Shown: positions 17,443 to 26,029 of the stretch, piece by piece
How positions within the stretch are numbered: the stretch's first letter is position 1
Layout: each line of letters starts with the position of its first letter
NCBI GenBank assembly: GCA_016703895.1
Contig: JADJBE010000026.1
Coordinates: forward strand, 248,001 to 312,000
From: Pseudomonadota bacterium
GTDB lineage: Bacteria > Pseudomonadota > Gammaproteobacteria > Steroidobacterales > Steroidobacteraceae
Direction of reading: 5' to 3'
DNA: 64,000 nt
The notes under the pieces: model-generated
What the model was told of the DNA's origin: nothing
Seen by the model: only the letters and a program-made list of their open reading frames with translations
Database searches by the model: none
Translations under genes and position numbers: made by a program

Positions 17443-17540
17443 TTCCAGCCGACATGCTAGGGCGAATTGTATCGAGTCTGTTGGTCATGTGGGCGCGCAC
17501 CGTCGGTCCAGCTGTCGCTTAAACCTTTCGCGATTGTCCT

Positions 17541-18359
17541 ATGTGCCCGGAAATGGTGACCGTGCCGCCGGGCGAATTCGTCATGGGTGAAGTCGAGGAC
17601 ACGGAGCGAGAGCGTTTTGAAGGGCCAAGACGCGAGGTTCACATCAACTATTCGTTTGCCGTCGGTCGCTATGAAGTGACCAGCGGCGAGTATCGTCAAT
17701 TTGTGGCAGCAACTGGGCACAAGTCGGCCGGCACCGGCTGCAATGTGTTCCTCGTCGACACGGTCAAGGCACGACCGGGTACGAGCTGGGCCGACCCCGA
17801 CTATGGCCGCCCGATCAAAGACAACGAGCCGGTCGCGTGCATCCGCTGGAGCGATGCCAAGTCCTACGTTTCCTGGTTAGCCGGCCATACGGGCAAGAAG
17901 TACCGGCTGCTGACCGAGGCGGAGTGGGAGTACGCTGCGCGGGCTGGCACGCAGGGACGGTATGTCTGGGATGCCAGCAACCCGGGCGAGCCGTGCCGGT
18001 ATGCCAACACGCATGATGAATCGGGCGCCAAGGCGGCACCGACGTTGCCATCCGAGGCAGCGCGCTGCGACGACGGCTATGCGGGTGTCGCGCCCGTCGG
18101 CAGTTTTGCGCCTAACACATTTGGTCTGTACGACATGATCGGCAATGTCTGGGAATGGATCGAAGACTGCTATCAGATGCCTTACGGGGCAACGCCGGTG
18201 GATGGCTCGGCGCAGCTCGCCATCGGCTGCGATCGGCGCGGCTCACGCGGCGGCTCCTGGCGCTCGGATATCAAGCGGCAACGACCCGCGTTTCGCGGTC
18301 GCGACCCGGAAGCACTAACCAGTCAGATTTTTGGCATGCGCGTTGCGCGCGATCTCTAG
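17541..18359 (+). CDS. FGE-sulfatase (SUMF1) domain protein, probably non-catalytic
   Basis: 272 residues from ATG 17541. The formylglycine-generating-enzyme fold is clear: MVTVPPGEFVMG, GRYEVTSGEYRQFV, PVACIRWSDAKSYVSWL, RLLTEAEWEYAARAG, NTFGLYDMIGNVWEWIEDC, RGGSWRSD and FGMRVARD. The Cys pair of true FGE near RGGSW is absent, so oxidation of sulfatase Cys is not expected. The frame is open upstream to an ATG at 17454 that encodes a signal-like sequence ending VGPAVA. It is interrupted only by a TAA at 17520, after which TFRDCPMCPEM, normal for exported members, continues in frame. The true gene may be 17454-18359 with a nonsense change. Confidence 0.8.
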   Translation: MCPEMVTVPPGEFVMGEVEDTERERFEGPRREVHINYSFAVGRYEVTSGEYRQFVAATGHKSAGTGCNVFLVDTVKARPGTSWADPDYGRPIKDNEPVACIRWSDAKSYVSWLAGHTGKKYRLLTEAEWEYAARAGTQGRYVWDASNPGEPCRYANTHDESGAKAAPTLPSEAARCDDGYAGVAPVGSFAPNTFGLYDMIGNVWEWIEDCYQMPYGATPVDGSAQLAIGCDRRGSRGGSWRSDIKRQRPAFRGRDPEALTSQIFGMRVARDL

Positions 18360-18365
18360 TGGTCA

Positions 18366-19028
18366 ACCGACGTGACGGGTTAAAGGGCGCCGGCGCTGCC
18401 GCGCCGGTGGTCGTGTGCGCACAGCCGATCGCTTCCCGCGCCACCCCGATCTGGGCGGTGTGCAGATCGGGCCGATGTACGCGTGCGCAGCGTGCGCATG
18501 AGCGACACGGGCAGTGAACTCGATTGCGATGGTGGGCTGCGGGTGCAGGCGCGATACGTGATCGCGGCGGTACCCTTCAGCGTGTTGCGCAACATCGCCA
18601 TCTCACCGACTCTGCGCGGTGAACAGGCGGACGCCGTACAACGGATGCCGTATCACAACCAGAGCCAGGTCTGGATGCAGGTGAAGCGCCCGTACTGGGA
18701 AGAAGACGGCATCGACGCATCACTCTCTAGACCGACGGGCCCGTGACGCTGGTACGACAGCAGATCGAGCACGACGGCTCGCGCGAGATGGTCCTCGACT
18801 ATCTGCACAAGATTCGGCCCTCCATGACCGGTCGAATCGAATTTCTCGGCGCCCATTCCTAGGCTGAAACACCGCTGGTTCGCGGCTGCAGTCATCAGTA
18901 TGTGCCGGGCAAGGTCGTACCCTGGTCGCACGCCATGATCACGCCGCACGCAAGGATGCACTTTGCCGGCGAACACACGCGGCGATGGAGTCGGGAGAAC
19001 GAACTGCGCTCGAGGTGCTACAGCGGCT
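18366..19028 (+). pseudogene. Flavin monoamine oxidase remnant
   Basis: Scattered pieces of one amine-oxidase gene in several frames: GGVQIGPMYA near 18456; VRSVRMSDTG and ARYVIAAVPFSVLRNIAISPTLRGEQADAVQRMPYHNQSQVWMQ-type sequence at 18483-18720; then TLVRQQIEHDGSREMVL, RPSMTGRIEFLGAHS followed by TAG where Trp is expected; and GCSHQYVPGKVVPWSHAM and MHFAGEHTRR near 18890-18990. The FAD dinucleotide-binding N-terminus is almost gone and several internal segments are deleted. Multiple independent lesions make this a true decayed gene. Confidence 0.8.
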
Positions 19029-19785
19029 CGCTTGAAAACCGCCGCGGATCGCGGCGCGCGCTGAATGCCGCCCACACAATACACAGCGCCAGCGCGGCGA
19101 TTCCGGCCCATGCGGCAAGTTTGACCGGCTCAGTGATACCCGTTGGCCGATAGGCAATGCCGAAGGCGGCCCAGACGAACACCGCGCAATACACTATGTC
19201 TCGTGTGACTGCGCCCATCCAGACATAGATCGCCGTAGCGGCACAGACGGTAATCAGCGCCCATTGATCCATACTCAAGCTGAATGGGTAGTACTGCCGC
19301 ACGAAAAACACCGCGCCGAGATTAGCGAGCGTCGCGGTGGTGATCCAGCCGAAGTAGAGACTGAATGGTCCGTCTATCGCCAAGAATTCGCGCGCTGTTG
19401 GCGCAGGTTGCCGGCGCAACTTGACGAAGATGATGCTCAGCGTGGCAAGGATCACGAGCATCAGCGCGAAACTCAGTTCAACCTGACGATAGTGCCAGGC
19501 GAAGATCCAAGCAGCATTGGCAAGCGCATTCAGCAGATAGACGTTCACCAGGCCGTCGGCACGCGCGCGGATGCGCTCTGAACCGACTATCGATGCGACG
19601 CCAAATACAATGAGACCCAGGTAGATCAGGCTCCAGATTCCAAACACCCAGCCGGCCGGCGTGAACCCGGTCGGATTGAGTGCGGACAGTTCGCCGGTGT
19701 TGAAACCGTTGATCGGCACGATGTTCGCCGCCGCGTTAACAGCGATGACGAGCAGCGTGGCGATGAGTGGTAAGTATCGTCGCAC
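19018..19785 (-). CDS. TspO/MBR-related tryptophan-rich membrane protein
   Basis: 255 residues with about seven membrane helices. Conserved blocks FTPAGWVFGIWSLIYLGLIVFG, NALANAAWIFAWHYRQ and FSLYFGWITTATLANLGA match the large tryptophan-rich sensory protein family related to TspO, which is about 100 residues longer than classical TspO. Its ligand and role are unknown. The start ATG at 19785 gives a good first helix. The gene ends inside the amine oxidase remnant on the other strand. It is the last host gene before the integrated element. Confidence 0.75.
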   Translation of the reverse strand: MRRYLPLIATLLVIAVNAAANIVPINGFNTGELSALNPTGFTPAGWVFGIWSLIYLGLIVFGVASIVGSERIRARADGLVNVYLLNALANAAWIFAWHYRQVELSFALMLVILATLSIIFVKLRRQPAPTAREFLAIDGPFSLYFGWITTATLANLGAVFFVRQYYPFSLSMDQWALITVCAATAIYVWMGAVTRDIVYCAVFVWAAFGIAYRPTGITEPVKLAAWAGIAALALCIVWAAFSARRDPRRFSSEPL

Positions 19786-19864
19786 TAGAAGTCACATCCG
19801 ATCAGAAGTAGCTCAAGCCACTGCTCGAACAATCACGGCAGAGCAAATTGAGCCGCGGGGGAGG

Positions 19865-19879
19865 TGGTGGCCAGGGGCG
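19865..19879 (-). other. Distal attachment core (displaced original tRNA-Phe 3' end)
   Basis: TGGTGGCCAGGGGCG reads on the minus strand as CGCCCCTGGCCACCA, a complete tRNA 3' end with CCA. Its CCTGGCC would pair perfectly with the 5' GGCCAGG of the tRNA-Phe gene at 27606-27612, while the present 3' end of that gene does not. It is therefore the host's original acceptor strand, pushed about 7.7 kb away by integration. The repeat is short, so crossover near the 3' terminus is implied. Confidence 0.7.
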
Positions 19880-19942
19880 CCCCCGCAAAGTAACCGTAAG
19901 TCAATATTTCCATTGGGTTTACGGAACGTGCGGTGTTTCACC

Positions 19943-19961
19943 TACCCCCGTTTATACCCCC
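19943..19961 (+). repeat. Two TACCCCC boxes, candidate integrase arm sites (distal end)
   Basis: TACCCCC occurs at 19943-19949 and 19955-19961, 12 bases apart and about 65-80 bases inside the distal attachment core. The same heptamer in the same orientation recurs near the integrase end of the element. Direct repeats placed on both arms around the core are what a heterobivalent tyrosine integrase needs. Binding is inferred. Confidence 0.5.
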
Positions 19962-20049
19962 AATTTGGGCCGGCTACCAGTTTGGGCTCAATTGCTTGGA
20001 AGCCACGAGGCACGCTGACCGCGCGCGCTCGCCGCGACTCAATACGCAC

Positions 20050-20745
20050 TCATTGAGCTGATCTTGTCGTCACTCCGAATCGAACACGCTTGCGCGACGC
20101 AACGAGCAGTCCGATGAAACCAAACAAGAACAGCGAAAGCACGCCCGGCTCAGGCACAAAAGTGTAGGTAATGTTGTTGAATGACAGTAGCTGCCCGCCA
20201 TTACCGTCATCGTAAGCGTAAATACCTACACTAACCGTCCCCGATCCTCTCAGATCTGGCAGATTCACCGCGCAGCTATACGGCGCTACAGTGCCACACA
20301 AACTACCTTCAAATTCAAAGTTCGTAGAAAACACACCCGGTCCGGAGATTACAAAGTCCGGGGTAGAAAATCGAAAAATAGAAGGCCCACCGGCGAACAA
20401 ATTGCCCCACGAAATACCATTGTATTGCCCGGTTGGCAGGATCGCGTTGCCGCCCCTGAAACTCAGACCAACCGCTCCGCCTGACGCGTTCGCGACGTAC
20501 CCAGCTCTACAAATCTCGCATTGCTGGCCAGTTAGACCGTTATCCCCAGCCCCGTTTATTCCGCCGCTGACCGCAAAATCTTCGCCAAGAAGGAAGAACT
20601 GCCAAGGTGAGAAAACGCTTGTCGTGGTCGTAGACAACGTACCCGAAGTAATTAGTTTCGCCGACGCAGCGCCAGGCAAAAGCAATCCGAGCATGACAAC
20701 CGACAAGAACTTCTTAGACACTCTATTGCTCCCAAGTGCATTCAT
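20050..20745 (-). CDS. PEP-CTERM sorted exported protein (cargo)
   Basis: 231 residues from ATG 20745. The signal peptide (KKFLSVVMLGLLLPGAASA) is followed by a beta-rich secreted body with four Cys, in GQQCEICRAG, LCGTV and YSCAVN. The C-terminus VPEPGVLSLFLFGFIGLLVASRKR is a textbook PEP-CTERM signal: the PEP motif, a membrane helix and a basic tail recognised by exosortase/EpsH. No exosortase is in the window, so the host must provide one elsewhere. The frame stays open 76 codons upstream but that part has no signal features. Base composition is lower in GC than the host genes. It is the outermost gene of the element. Confidence 0.82.
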   Translation of the reverse strand: MNALGSNRVSKKFLSVVMLGLLLPGAASAKLITSGTLSTTTTSVFSPWQFFLLGEDFAVSGGINGAGDNGLTGQQCEICRAGYVANASGGAVGLSFRGGNAILPTGQYNGISWGNLFAGGPSIFRFSTPDFVISGPGVFSTNFEFEGSLCGTVAPYSCAVNLPDLRGSGTVSVGIYAYDDGNGGQLLSFNNITYTFVPEPGVLSLFLFGFIGLLVASRKRVRFGVTTRSAQ

Positions 20746-21338
20746 GAAATAGGACGACTCCACATCCAATCCGACACTATCGTGTCTTACTGGAATCGCT
20801 CGCCCAAGGATACTACCGCCCATGGCATCGCTCCGTGGCCTCGCAGTGGCACCAACATGCCCAAGCGTTTTGCCTCGAAGCGCCAGCAATTCACATGCCA
20901 AGAAGCCAAGCCCTTGATAGTGCAACGCTTTGGCAAATTCGAGCCGCCAACCGCTCCGGACGTTGTAAAGCAAACCGACACGAATGATCGCATCAGAGAC
21001 GCCTTCACTTGCGTTAGCTCGGTAGTTGTGTGACCACGAATTACGACACGGAGCATGTAGCGTGACAAAGGCTGCTTACCCCGACAGTAGGTCTTGGTTG
21101 CGGCTCTAATTCAGGCGCCTACCGCTCGCGGGCACGCGCGCGTACATGTGCGACCGGCGTCGCGCCGCAACTCCCATTTTGCGGATACGCAAATATGATG
21201 GGGGCATCGGTCATGGGATTGAATCTCTACACTTCTACCGCCGCCCTCCGAGCATTCCAGGCGCGCGGCATAGACTGCTTATAAAATGAGTTAACCCATT
21301 GATACGGCAGGCGTCGGCGCATGCTCTGCTCCAGCGCA
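20746..21338. other. Element region without a supported gene
   Basis: About 590 bases. On the minus strand an open frame runs without a stop from about 20973 into the PEP-CTERM gene, and another small one covers 20787-21068, but neither has a ribosome site, and their residues (Trp, Cys, Arg-rich) do not look like a protein family I recognise. 21070-21338 contains no plausible gene. The region may hold the PEP-CTERM promoter and possibly the origin of the element, but I see no iteron array. Confidence 0.45.
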
Positions 21339-21923
21339 TTACCCCTTCCAACTGTCGCGGAAGTCATCCTTGATCCACTGCGGCCAGCGCTCTTGCCCGT
21401 TGCGCCGGTCCGGGTCATCGGCTTTCGGCAGATAACCACAGCATCGGTGCGGTAGGTCGGGCATGACGGGCATATAGTCCCGCGCCGCTCGCAATTGTCC
21501 CTTCCAGGCAGACAGGCAATAGCCGCCCGGCGTCAGGTTCCGACATAGGCGACACGGGCGCGTATCGTCCCATTCCTCGAATGGCCAGCGATGCGGTGTT
21601 GGTGATAGCGCTGCAGCAGCCTCGCGCTCTGCATCGGCTCGCGATAGCCCACCATCGTATTCCATGATCGCAGCACGTTCCTCGAACGCTTCGCGAGCAT
21701 CAACGCTTTCGCCTGAGTCCGATTCAACGACTTCCAGCGGTTGCGATTGCTGCGACAGTTGCGACAGTGCAATGCTCGGCTGCAGCGCCCCTACCGTCTC
21801 CCAGCATCGCGACCGTTGCGACACCTGCGACTGATCGGCCGTTGCGGGAATCCTTATCGCAGTTGTCGCGGCTGTCGCAACGTTGGGTATTGGGAACGCC
21901 TCGATCCAATCCCTCAGCGCCAC
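21339..21923 (-). CDS. Cys-rich element protein partnered with the replication protein
   Basis: 194 residues from GTG 21923, 2 bases after the replication protein stop. The N-terminal 70 residues are Ser/Gln/Ala-rich and probably disordered. Residues about 115-175 contain CRLCRNLTPGGYC, LSAWKGQLRAARDYMPVMPDLPHRCCGYLP and DDPDRRNGQERWP, a putative zinc-binding module that I recall as common just downstream of DUF3987 primases in proteobacterial integrative elements. Function unknown; a loader or accessory of the primase-helicase is a reasonable guess. Confidence 0.65.
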   Translation of the reverse strand: MALRDWIEAFPIPNVATAATTAIRIPATADQSQVSQRSRCWETVGALQPSIALSQLSQQSQPLEVVESDSGESVDAREAFEERAAIMEYDGGLSRADAEREAAAALSPTPHRWPFEEWDDTRPCRLCRNLTPGGYCLSAWKGQLRAARDYMPVMPDLPHRCCGYLPKADDPDRRNGQERWPQWIKDDFRDSWKG

Positions 21924-21925
21924 GG

Positions 21926-24409
21926 TCAGCGCTCCAGCAGCGCGGGGTTTATCTCAATGGCGCGCCCGTCCTGCGTGAGCCGTACTCGGTTAGCGTCTAT
22001 CAACTCCTTGAGCGCCGCCTGCAGCGCCTCCTTGCGTCTAACAGGATTCGGGCCGCGATTCATAACGTCGCGCATGGCAACAGCTGCAACGTTTTGCCGG
22101 TGGCATACGGCGATCAACCAGAATTCAAGCTTGGCCGCATTGGATATCGTCAGCGGCAGACTTAGCTCGCCCAAGAAGCGCTTAGCCTCCGCCAAGTGCC
22201 AGGTAACAATTCGCGCTGCAGCGGCCACGTCCTGCGCTGCTATGGTGCCAATCGGGCCATGCTGAAGGACATGAAACAGGGCAGCGACTCGGGCGCAGTT
22301 GTCAGCGGCTTTACTCGCTACGTCGCGCAGATCGAACAGCTCACCAAGTACTGACTGCTCGCGTTCCACGCCATCGTAAAACGCTCGCCAAATTTCGAAT
22401 GCCTCCGGCTGCATCGCCAGCAACATCGGTGATAGGCGGTCGGACTCATCGAATTTAAGCGGTATTTCGAGAAAGCTCCGCAGCCGCGATTGATACGCTT
22501 GCAGTCCCGGCCAATGGCGCGGTCCGTCACGGTATAGCCGCGTACCCTGCGTCGATCCCGGCCATGCAAAGAGAAACCTTGCCAAGAATCCGGTCCCGCG
22601 AGCCAACCCCTGCGATTTCTCGAAGAAAGTCTGAACAGCCTCCGGCTGCACCGCCAACCCCATCGTCAGCCGTGCGCCGTCAACTTCGAAGCTTTCGCTT
22701 GTTCGACGGCCTACTCGCAGCAGCTCATCGCTCCAAAACTTGTTGAGAATCGCAAGGCTCTGCATGATCGAATCCGGGCGCATCGAGTGTCCGCCAAAAA
22801 TTACACCTGCCTCGCTCGATAACAACCCAGCACTAGGCCAGCCATCTGGACGGCCTAGCGTCCAAGCAAGATTTTCGGCGGTCTCAGATTCGAGTAGCAG
22901 TCTCGGCTCCCGAACCGACCTTGGTTTTCCTTCCTCCAGTTCCGCCAGCTCTTTGCGCGCTTCTTCGGTGCTTTCACCTTTGGCGCGTGCCTTTTTGATG
23001 TTGGCCCGCACTGCGTCGCGCTCCTGCTCCCACGCCGCATGGTCGGCCCGACTATTGGCAAGATCAGGCGCGATCAACTTTAGCTGGTCGCGTTCCCACT
23101 GCCGTAGCGCCTCGGAAAAGCGCTTGTCACACTCCGACTTCCGCTCGCCACTGTCGGCAACCGTCAGCGTGAAAACACTGATTGGCCCGATCAGATCAGG
23201 GCCGCGACTGACATTCACCAGCCCTTGAGCCGCTACCGACAATGACGACAGCGCCGAACATGCAGCCATCGCCGGCGGACATTGCACAAAGTCCACGACC
23301 TCACGCACGGCATCGCCAATTGCGCCAGGCAGCGCGTCCAAGGGATACGGCGCAGATACCGATTCGTCAATCAGCGGTAGCGCTTCGGCCCATGGCTCCT
23401 TGTCAGGTGCCTTTGCCGCTGTGATACACGCGAGCACCGAATCCGCCCCGCGATGCTGCAACAGATCGTCAAAGTCAGTAGCACGCTCCGGCCGTTCGAG
23501 ACCGAAGTCAGGCACCGCAAGCAATCCACCGATGGCTCGCGCCGCCGCAGTTGCCTTTGTGCGACCAGGATTTCCGACCGTCACGGCATCATCATCGGCG
23601 CAAACGACTAGCCGTGACTTCGGCCACTTCTTTCGGCAATCGGTCGCAACCGCCTCCAAGTTTCCGGCGGTGAACGCCACCACGACAGCGTGACCAGTGG
23701 CCGCATGGATTGCCGCGCTGGTCGCGAATCCCTCGGCAATGCAAACAGTCTCCCCCGGCTCGCCAATGGTGTAGCTGCAACCCTTCACACGCCCGCCAGT
23801 TAGGAAGCGCTTGTTGCCCTCAGCGTCAATAAACTGAAGCGACGACAAAGCACCGGTGCTGTCATGCATCGGGATCAGCAACCGCCCATCGGCACCGACC
23901 AACAGCCCGTTGGCCGCTATACCCTTGCGAACCAGATACGGATGATCGGTCGGTGCTGGCGATGTTGCGGCCACCAGTTGCGCCGCACGCTCGGCCGCCT
24001 CAGCACGCTGCTCTCGCTCCGCCCGCTCGCGCATGTCTTTCACGGCATTCATGCGAGCGCGATGTTGAGCTAACTCATCCGCCGTCAACGCCCGTCCGAT
24101 GTCGGCGCGCCAGGGTTGCGACATACCAGTACGCCAGCAGCCAAATTTGCCGGCCGGCACACCATCTGCATAGAACACGTACCAGCCCGCCTGATCGCGG
24201 CGCGTACCGTTGCTAGCGAACCGATGCAGCACCGCATCAGATTCAATGACCTCCGGCGGCGTCAGTCCTGCGTCAATGATCGCTTGGCGGAACTGGCTCG
24301 GCGCATCCAAGTAGTTATTCGATACGTTTCTACGAACGATCAGGGTATTATTGTGGTGACTGTTGATAGCTTGGCCCGCTGATTCGCGGGCCGTTTTTTT
24401 GTCGGTCAT
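21926..24409 (-). CDS. TOPRIM-DUF3987 replication protein (primase/ATPase)
   Basis: 827 residues, ATG 24409 with GGAG upstream. The N-terminus (about 30-130) resembles the primase-associated domain of P4-like proteins. A TOPRIM domain follows at about 165-310 (GETVCIAEGFATSAAIH with the catalytic Glu; VVCADDDAV with the Asp triad). From about 345 onward is DUF3987, a RecA-like ATPase related to phage helicases, with a GxRKS-type P-loop in VADSGERKSECDKRF. The C-terminal part (about 750-827) looks like a winged helix. It probably drives autonomous or post-excision replication, as in P4 satellites. Confidence 0.85.
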   Translation of the reverse strand: MTDKKTARESAGQAINSHHNNTLIVRRNVSNNYLDAPSQFRQAIIDAGLTPPEVIESDAVLHRFASNGTRRDQAGWYVFYADGVPAGKFGCWRTGMSQPWRADIGRALTADELAQHRARMNAVKDMRERAEREQRAEAAERAAQLVAATSPAPTDHPYLVRKGIAANGLLVGADGRLLIPMHDSTGALSSLQFIDAEGNKRFLTGGRVKGCSYTIGEPGETVCIAEGFATSAAIHAATGHAVVVAFTAGNLEAVATDCRKKWPKSRLVVCADDDAVTVGNPGRTKATAAARAIGGLLAVPDFGLERPERATDFDDLLQHRGADSVLACITAAKAPDKEPWAEALPLIDESVSAPYPLDALPGAIGDAVREVVDFVQCPPAMAACSALSSLSVAAQGLVNVSRGPDLIGPISVFTLTVADSGERKSECDKRFSEALRQWERDQLKLIAPDLANSRADHAAWEQERDAVRANIKKARAKGESTEEARKELAELEEGKPRSVREPRLLLESETAENLAWTLGRPDGWPSAGLLSSEAGVIFGGHSMRPDSIMQSLAILNKFWSDELLRVGRRTSESFEVDGARLTMGLAVQPEAVQTFFEKSQGLARGTGFLARFLFAWPGSTQGTRLYRDGPRHWPGLQAYQSRLRSFLEIPLKFDESDRLSPMLLAMQPEAFEIWRAFYDGVEREQSVLGELFDLRDVASKAADNCARVAALFHVLQHGPIGTIAAQDVAAAARIVTWHLAEAKRFLGELSLPLTISNAAKLEFWLIAVCHRQNVAAVAMRDVMNRGPNPVRRKEALQAALKELIDANRVRLTQDGRAIEINPALLER

Positions 24410-24424
24410 GTTTAACTCCCGGTC

Positions 24425-24631
24425 TCACGCGCTCTTGCGACTGCGTTCGACTTGCAAGGCAAACCAGGCTTCAATCTCGGAATCGAGCCAGCCCACAGCG
24501 CGGGCCTCTGGCTCCGAGCCCAATGTGATCGGCTTCGGGAATGTGCCGGCGCTCACTCGCTGATAAATAGTGGAGCGGGAAAGCCCAGTGCGAGCTTTTA
24601 CGGCAGGAAGTCTCAGGATCGCGGTCGTCAT
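24425..24631 (-). CDS. AlpA/excisionase-type MerR-like regulator
   Basis: 68 residues from ATG 24631 (the frame is open to 24682 but those codons lack features). MTTAILRLPAVKARTGLSRSTIYQRVSAGTFPKPITLG and GWLDSEIEAWF form the winged helix of the AlpA family. In P4-like elements it activates integrase or acts as the recombination directionality factor. It sits 15 bases upstream of the replication gene, so it is probably the first gene of that operon. Confidence 0.88.
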   Translation of the reverse strand: MTTAILRLPAVKARTGLSRSTIYQRVSAGTFPKPITLGSEPEARAVGWLDSEIEAWFALQVERSRKSA

Positions 24632-24726
24632 GTTCGGCCCTCCACGGACGCTGTTTAACATGACCGCAATTGCACTACGCAATCGCTACCGCAGACATCT
24701 GCGGTTCACTGCGGTAGTCGTCTGCG

Positions 24727-25524
24727 CTAACTGTCTTTTGTGGAACCCGGAATCGGACCAGGTGGTAAACGGTCAGCCCTTAGAATCTGAGCCATAATTT
24801 GCGCCACGCGCTCCGCAACGCCGCGCTCTCTGAGGAATTCAACGACATCGCCATTGCTGCAACTAGTTGTGCGATCCGTTGGATCGAAATTCACCCAAAA
24901 TCTTCTCGCAGCCGCTTCAAGATGCCGCAATAGCTCAGTCTCATGTCTACCCCAAGGCCAGCGTCCTTGATCGTTAGAGTCGCGCTCGGTCGCAACAATG
25001 CCGTACTTTCGCATTCCTTCGGGAATCCGCCAGTTACGTCTTATGCAGAAGTTAACGAACTCAGGCAACAAGACTCGACACCGCGCGAAGTAGGCACCGT
25101 CACTGCTTTCAATACCGATTTTTGTTAGTGAGCGATCGACATATGTAGTCAATGCGCCGTCTGAGTCCAAACAGGCCCATCGCTTACACAATTCGAACCG
25201 ATCCAACAATGTGATGCAATTCAAGTCAAGCGACGGGCGCAGCATATTTTCTTGATCTTCTACATCAAAATCAACCAAACACTCGTGCTTCGAAGCCTCG
25301 ATCAAATTCTTAAGGCGCATAGCAAGCTCCAAATGCCGGCTCTCGATTGCTACGCGGGGAGAACGATCCTCGGGCAAGATGTCTTCGGAAATCGTTTCAA
25401 AATGACGGCGAAACATTTTTGACGGCAAAAGTCCTAGCGATAGAATTATCGCCTCATCGACACAAAGTGACGGCCATCCAGCCACCTCTTGCCAGTAGCC
25501 GTCCGAGACCTGCTTCAACTTCAT
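24727..25524 (-). CDS. Element-associated hypothetical protein
   Basis: 265 residues from ATG 25524 with GGGAG 8 bases upstream. The N-terminus, SDGYWQEVAGWPSLCVDEAIILSLGLLP, and the C-terminus, AAARRFWVNFDPTDRTT followed by a helix pair ending ILRADRLPPGP, resemble a widespread unnamed family encoded by proteobacterial integrative elements. The C-terminal helices (NGDVVEFLRERGVAERVAQIMAQIL) could be a small DNA-binding bundle. Composition is AT-richer than the host genes. No function can be assigned. Confidence 0.65.
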   Translation of the reverse strand: MKLKQVSDGYWQEVAGWPSLCVDEAIILSLGLLPSKMFRRHFETISEDILPEDRSPRVAIESRHLELAMRLKNLIEASKHECLVDFDVEDQENMLRPSLDLNCITLLDRFELCKRWACLDSDGALTTYVDRSLTKIGIESSDGAYFARCRVLLPEFVNFCIRRNWRIPEGMRKYGIVATERDSNDQGRWPWGRHETELLRHLEAAARRFWVNFDPTDRTTSCSNGDVVEFLRERGVAERVAQIMAQILRADRLPPGPIPGSTKDS

Positions 25525-25641
25525 ATTGGCGCTCCCTTCAGCGCTGCCCCTTGAAGGTCGCTGCGCCAACCAGGCAAGGGAGGCCCGGCTTGTCACCCTC
25601 GGGGATCAGCCGAAGGCTAGGCGCAGCAAGTTATGAATTTA

Positions 25642-25989
25642 CTACTCTTTGGCGGCTTCCGGTTCAGGTTGTAGTTTCTGCCGCTGGAACTCGGGGTCGC
25701 TCTCATCAACGCAACTGAAGGTGATGTTTGACGACATCCGCGACGAAAAGTTGTTGCCGCTACTATCTATGTCCCGCGTTAGCATGACTTTGCCGGACTT
25801 CGCACAATGCTCGCTGGCTGCGACCATAGCTGCATTACGAATTTGACTCGCTGAATACGAGTAGTAAGTCGGCGTGACCACGTTCAGCGTGTACGTGTCT
25901 TTCGCGATTAGCAGTGGCTCTGTTGTCTTTTGAGACACCATGCAACCGCCCGATATAGTCACTGTTGCAATCAGGATCGCAATTCTCAT
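25642..25989 (-). CDS. Small predicted lipoprotein
   Basis: 115 residues. The signal MRIAILIATVTISGGC ends in a lipobox-like ISGGC, so the mature protein would begin at Cys16 and be lipidated. The rest is short and polar, with SASQIRNAAMVAASEHCAKSGKV, which resembles small periplasmic proteins of unknown function. Two further Cys could form a disulfide. It is encoded between the integrase and the unknown gene in an AT-rich stretch and is probably a cargo gene. Confidence 0.6.
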   Translation of the reverse strand: MRIAILIATVTISGGCMVSQKTTEPLLIAKDTYTLNVVTPTYYSYSASQIRNAAMVAASEHCAKSGKVMLTRDIDSSGNNFSSRMSSNITFSCVDESDPEFQRQKLQPEPEAAKE

Positions 25990-26029
25990 TTCTTGTTCCT
26001 TGTTCGTTTAAGTGCTTTGAGACTGATGT

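Noticed and set aside
20746..20973. 76-codon open extension upstream of the PEP-CTERM start
   Set aside because: The ATG at 20745 gives a perfect signal peptide; the upstream codons show no protein-like conservation that I recognise and would bury the signal.
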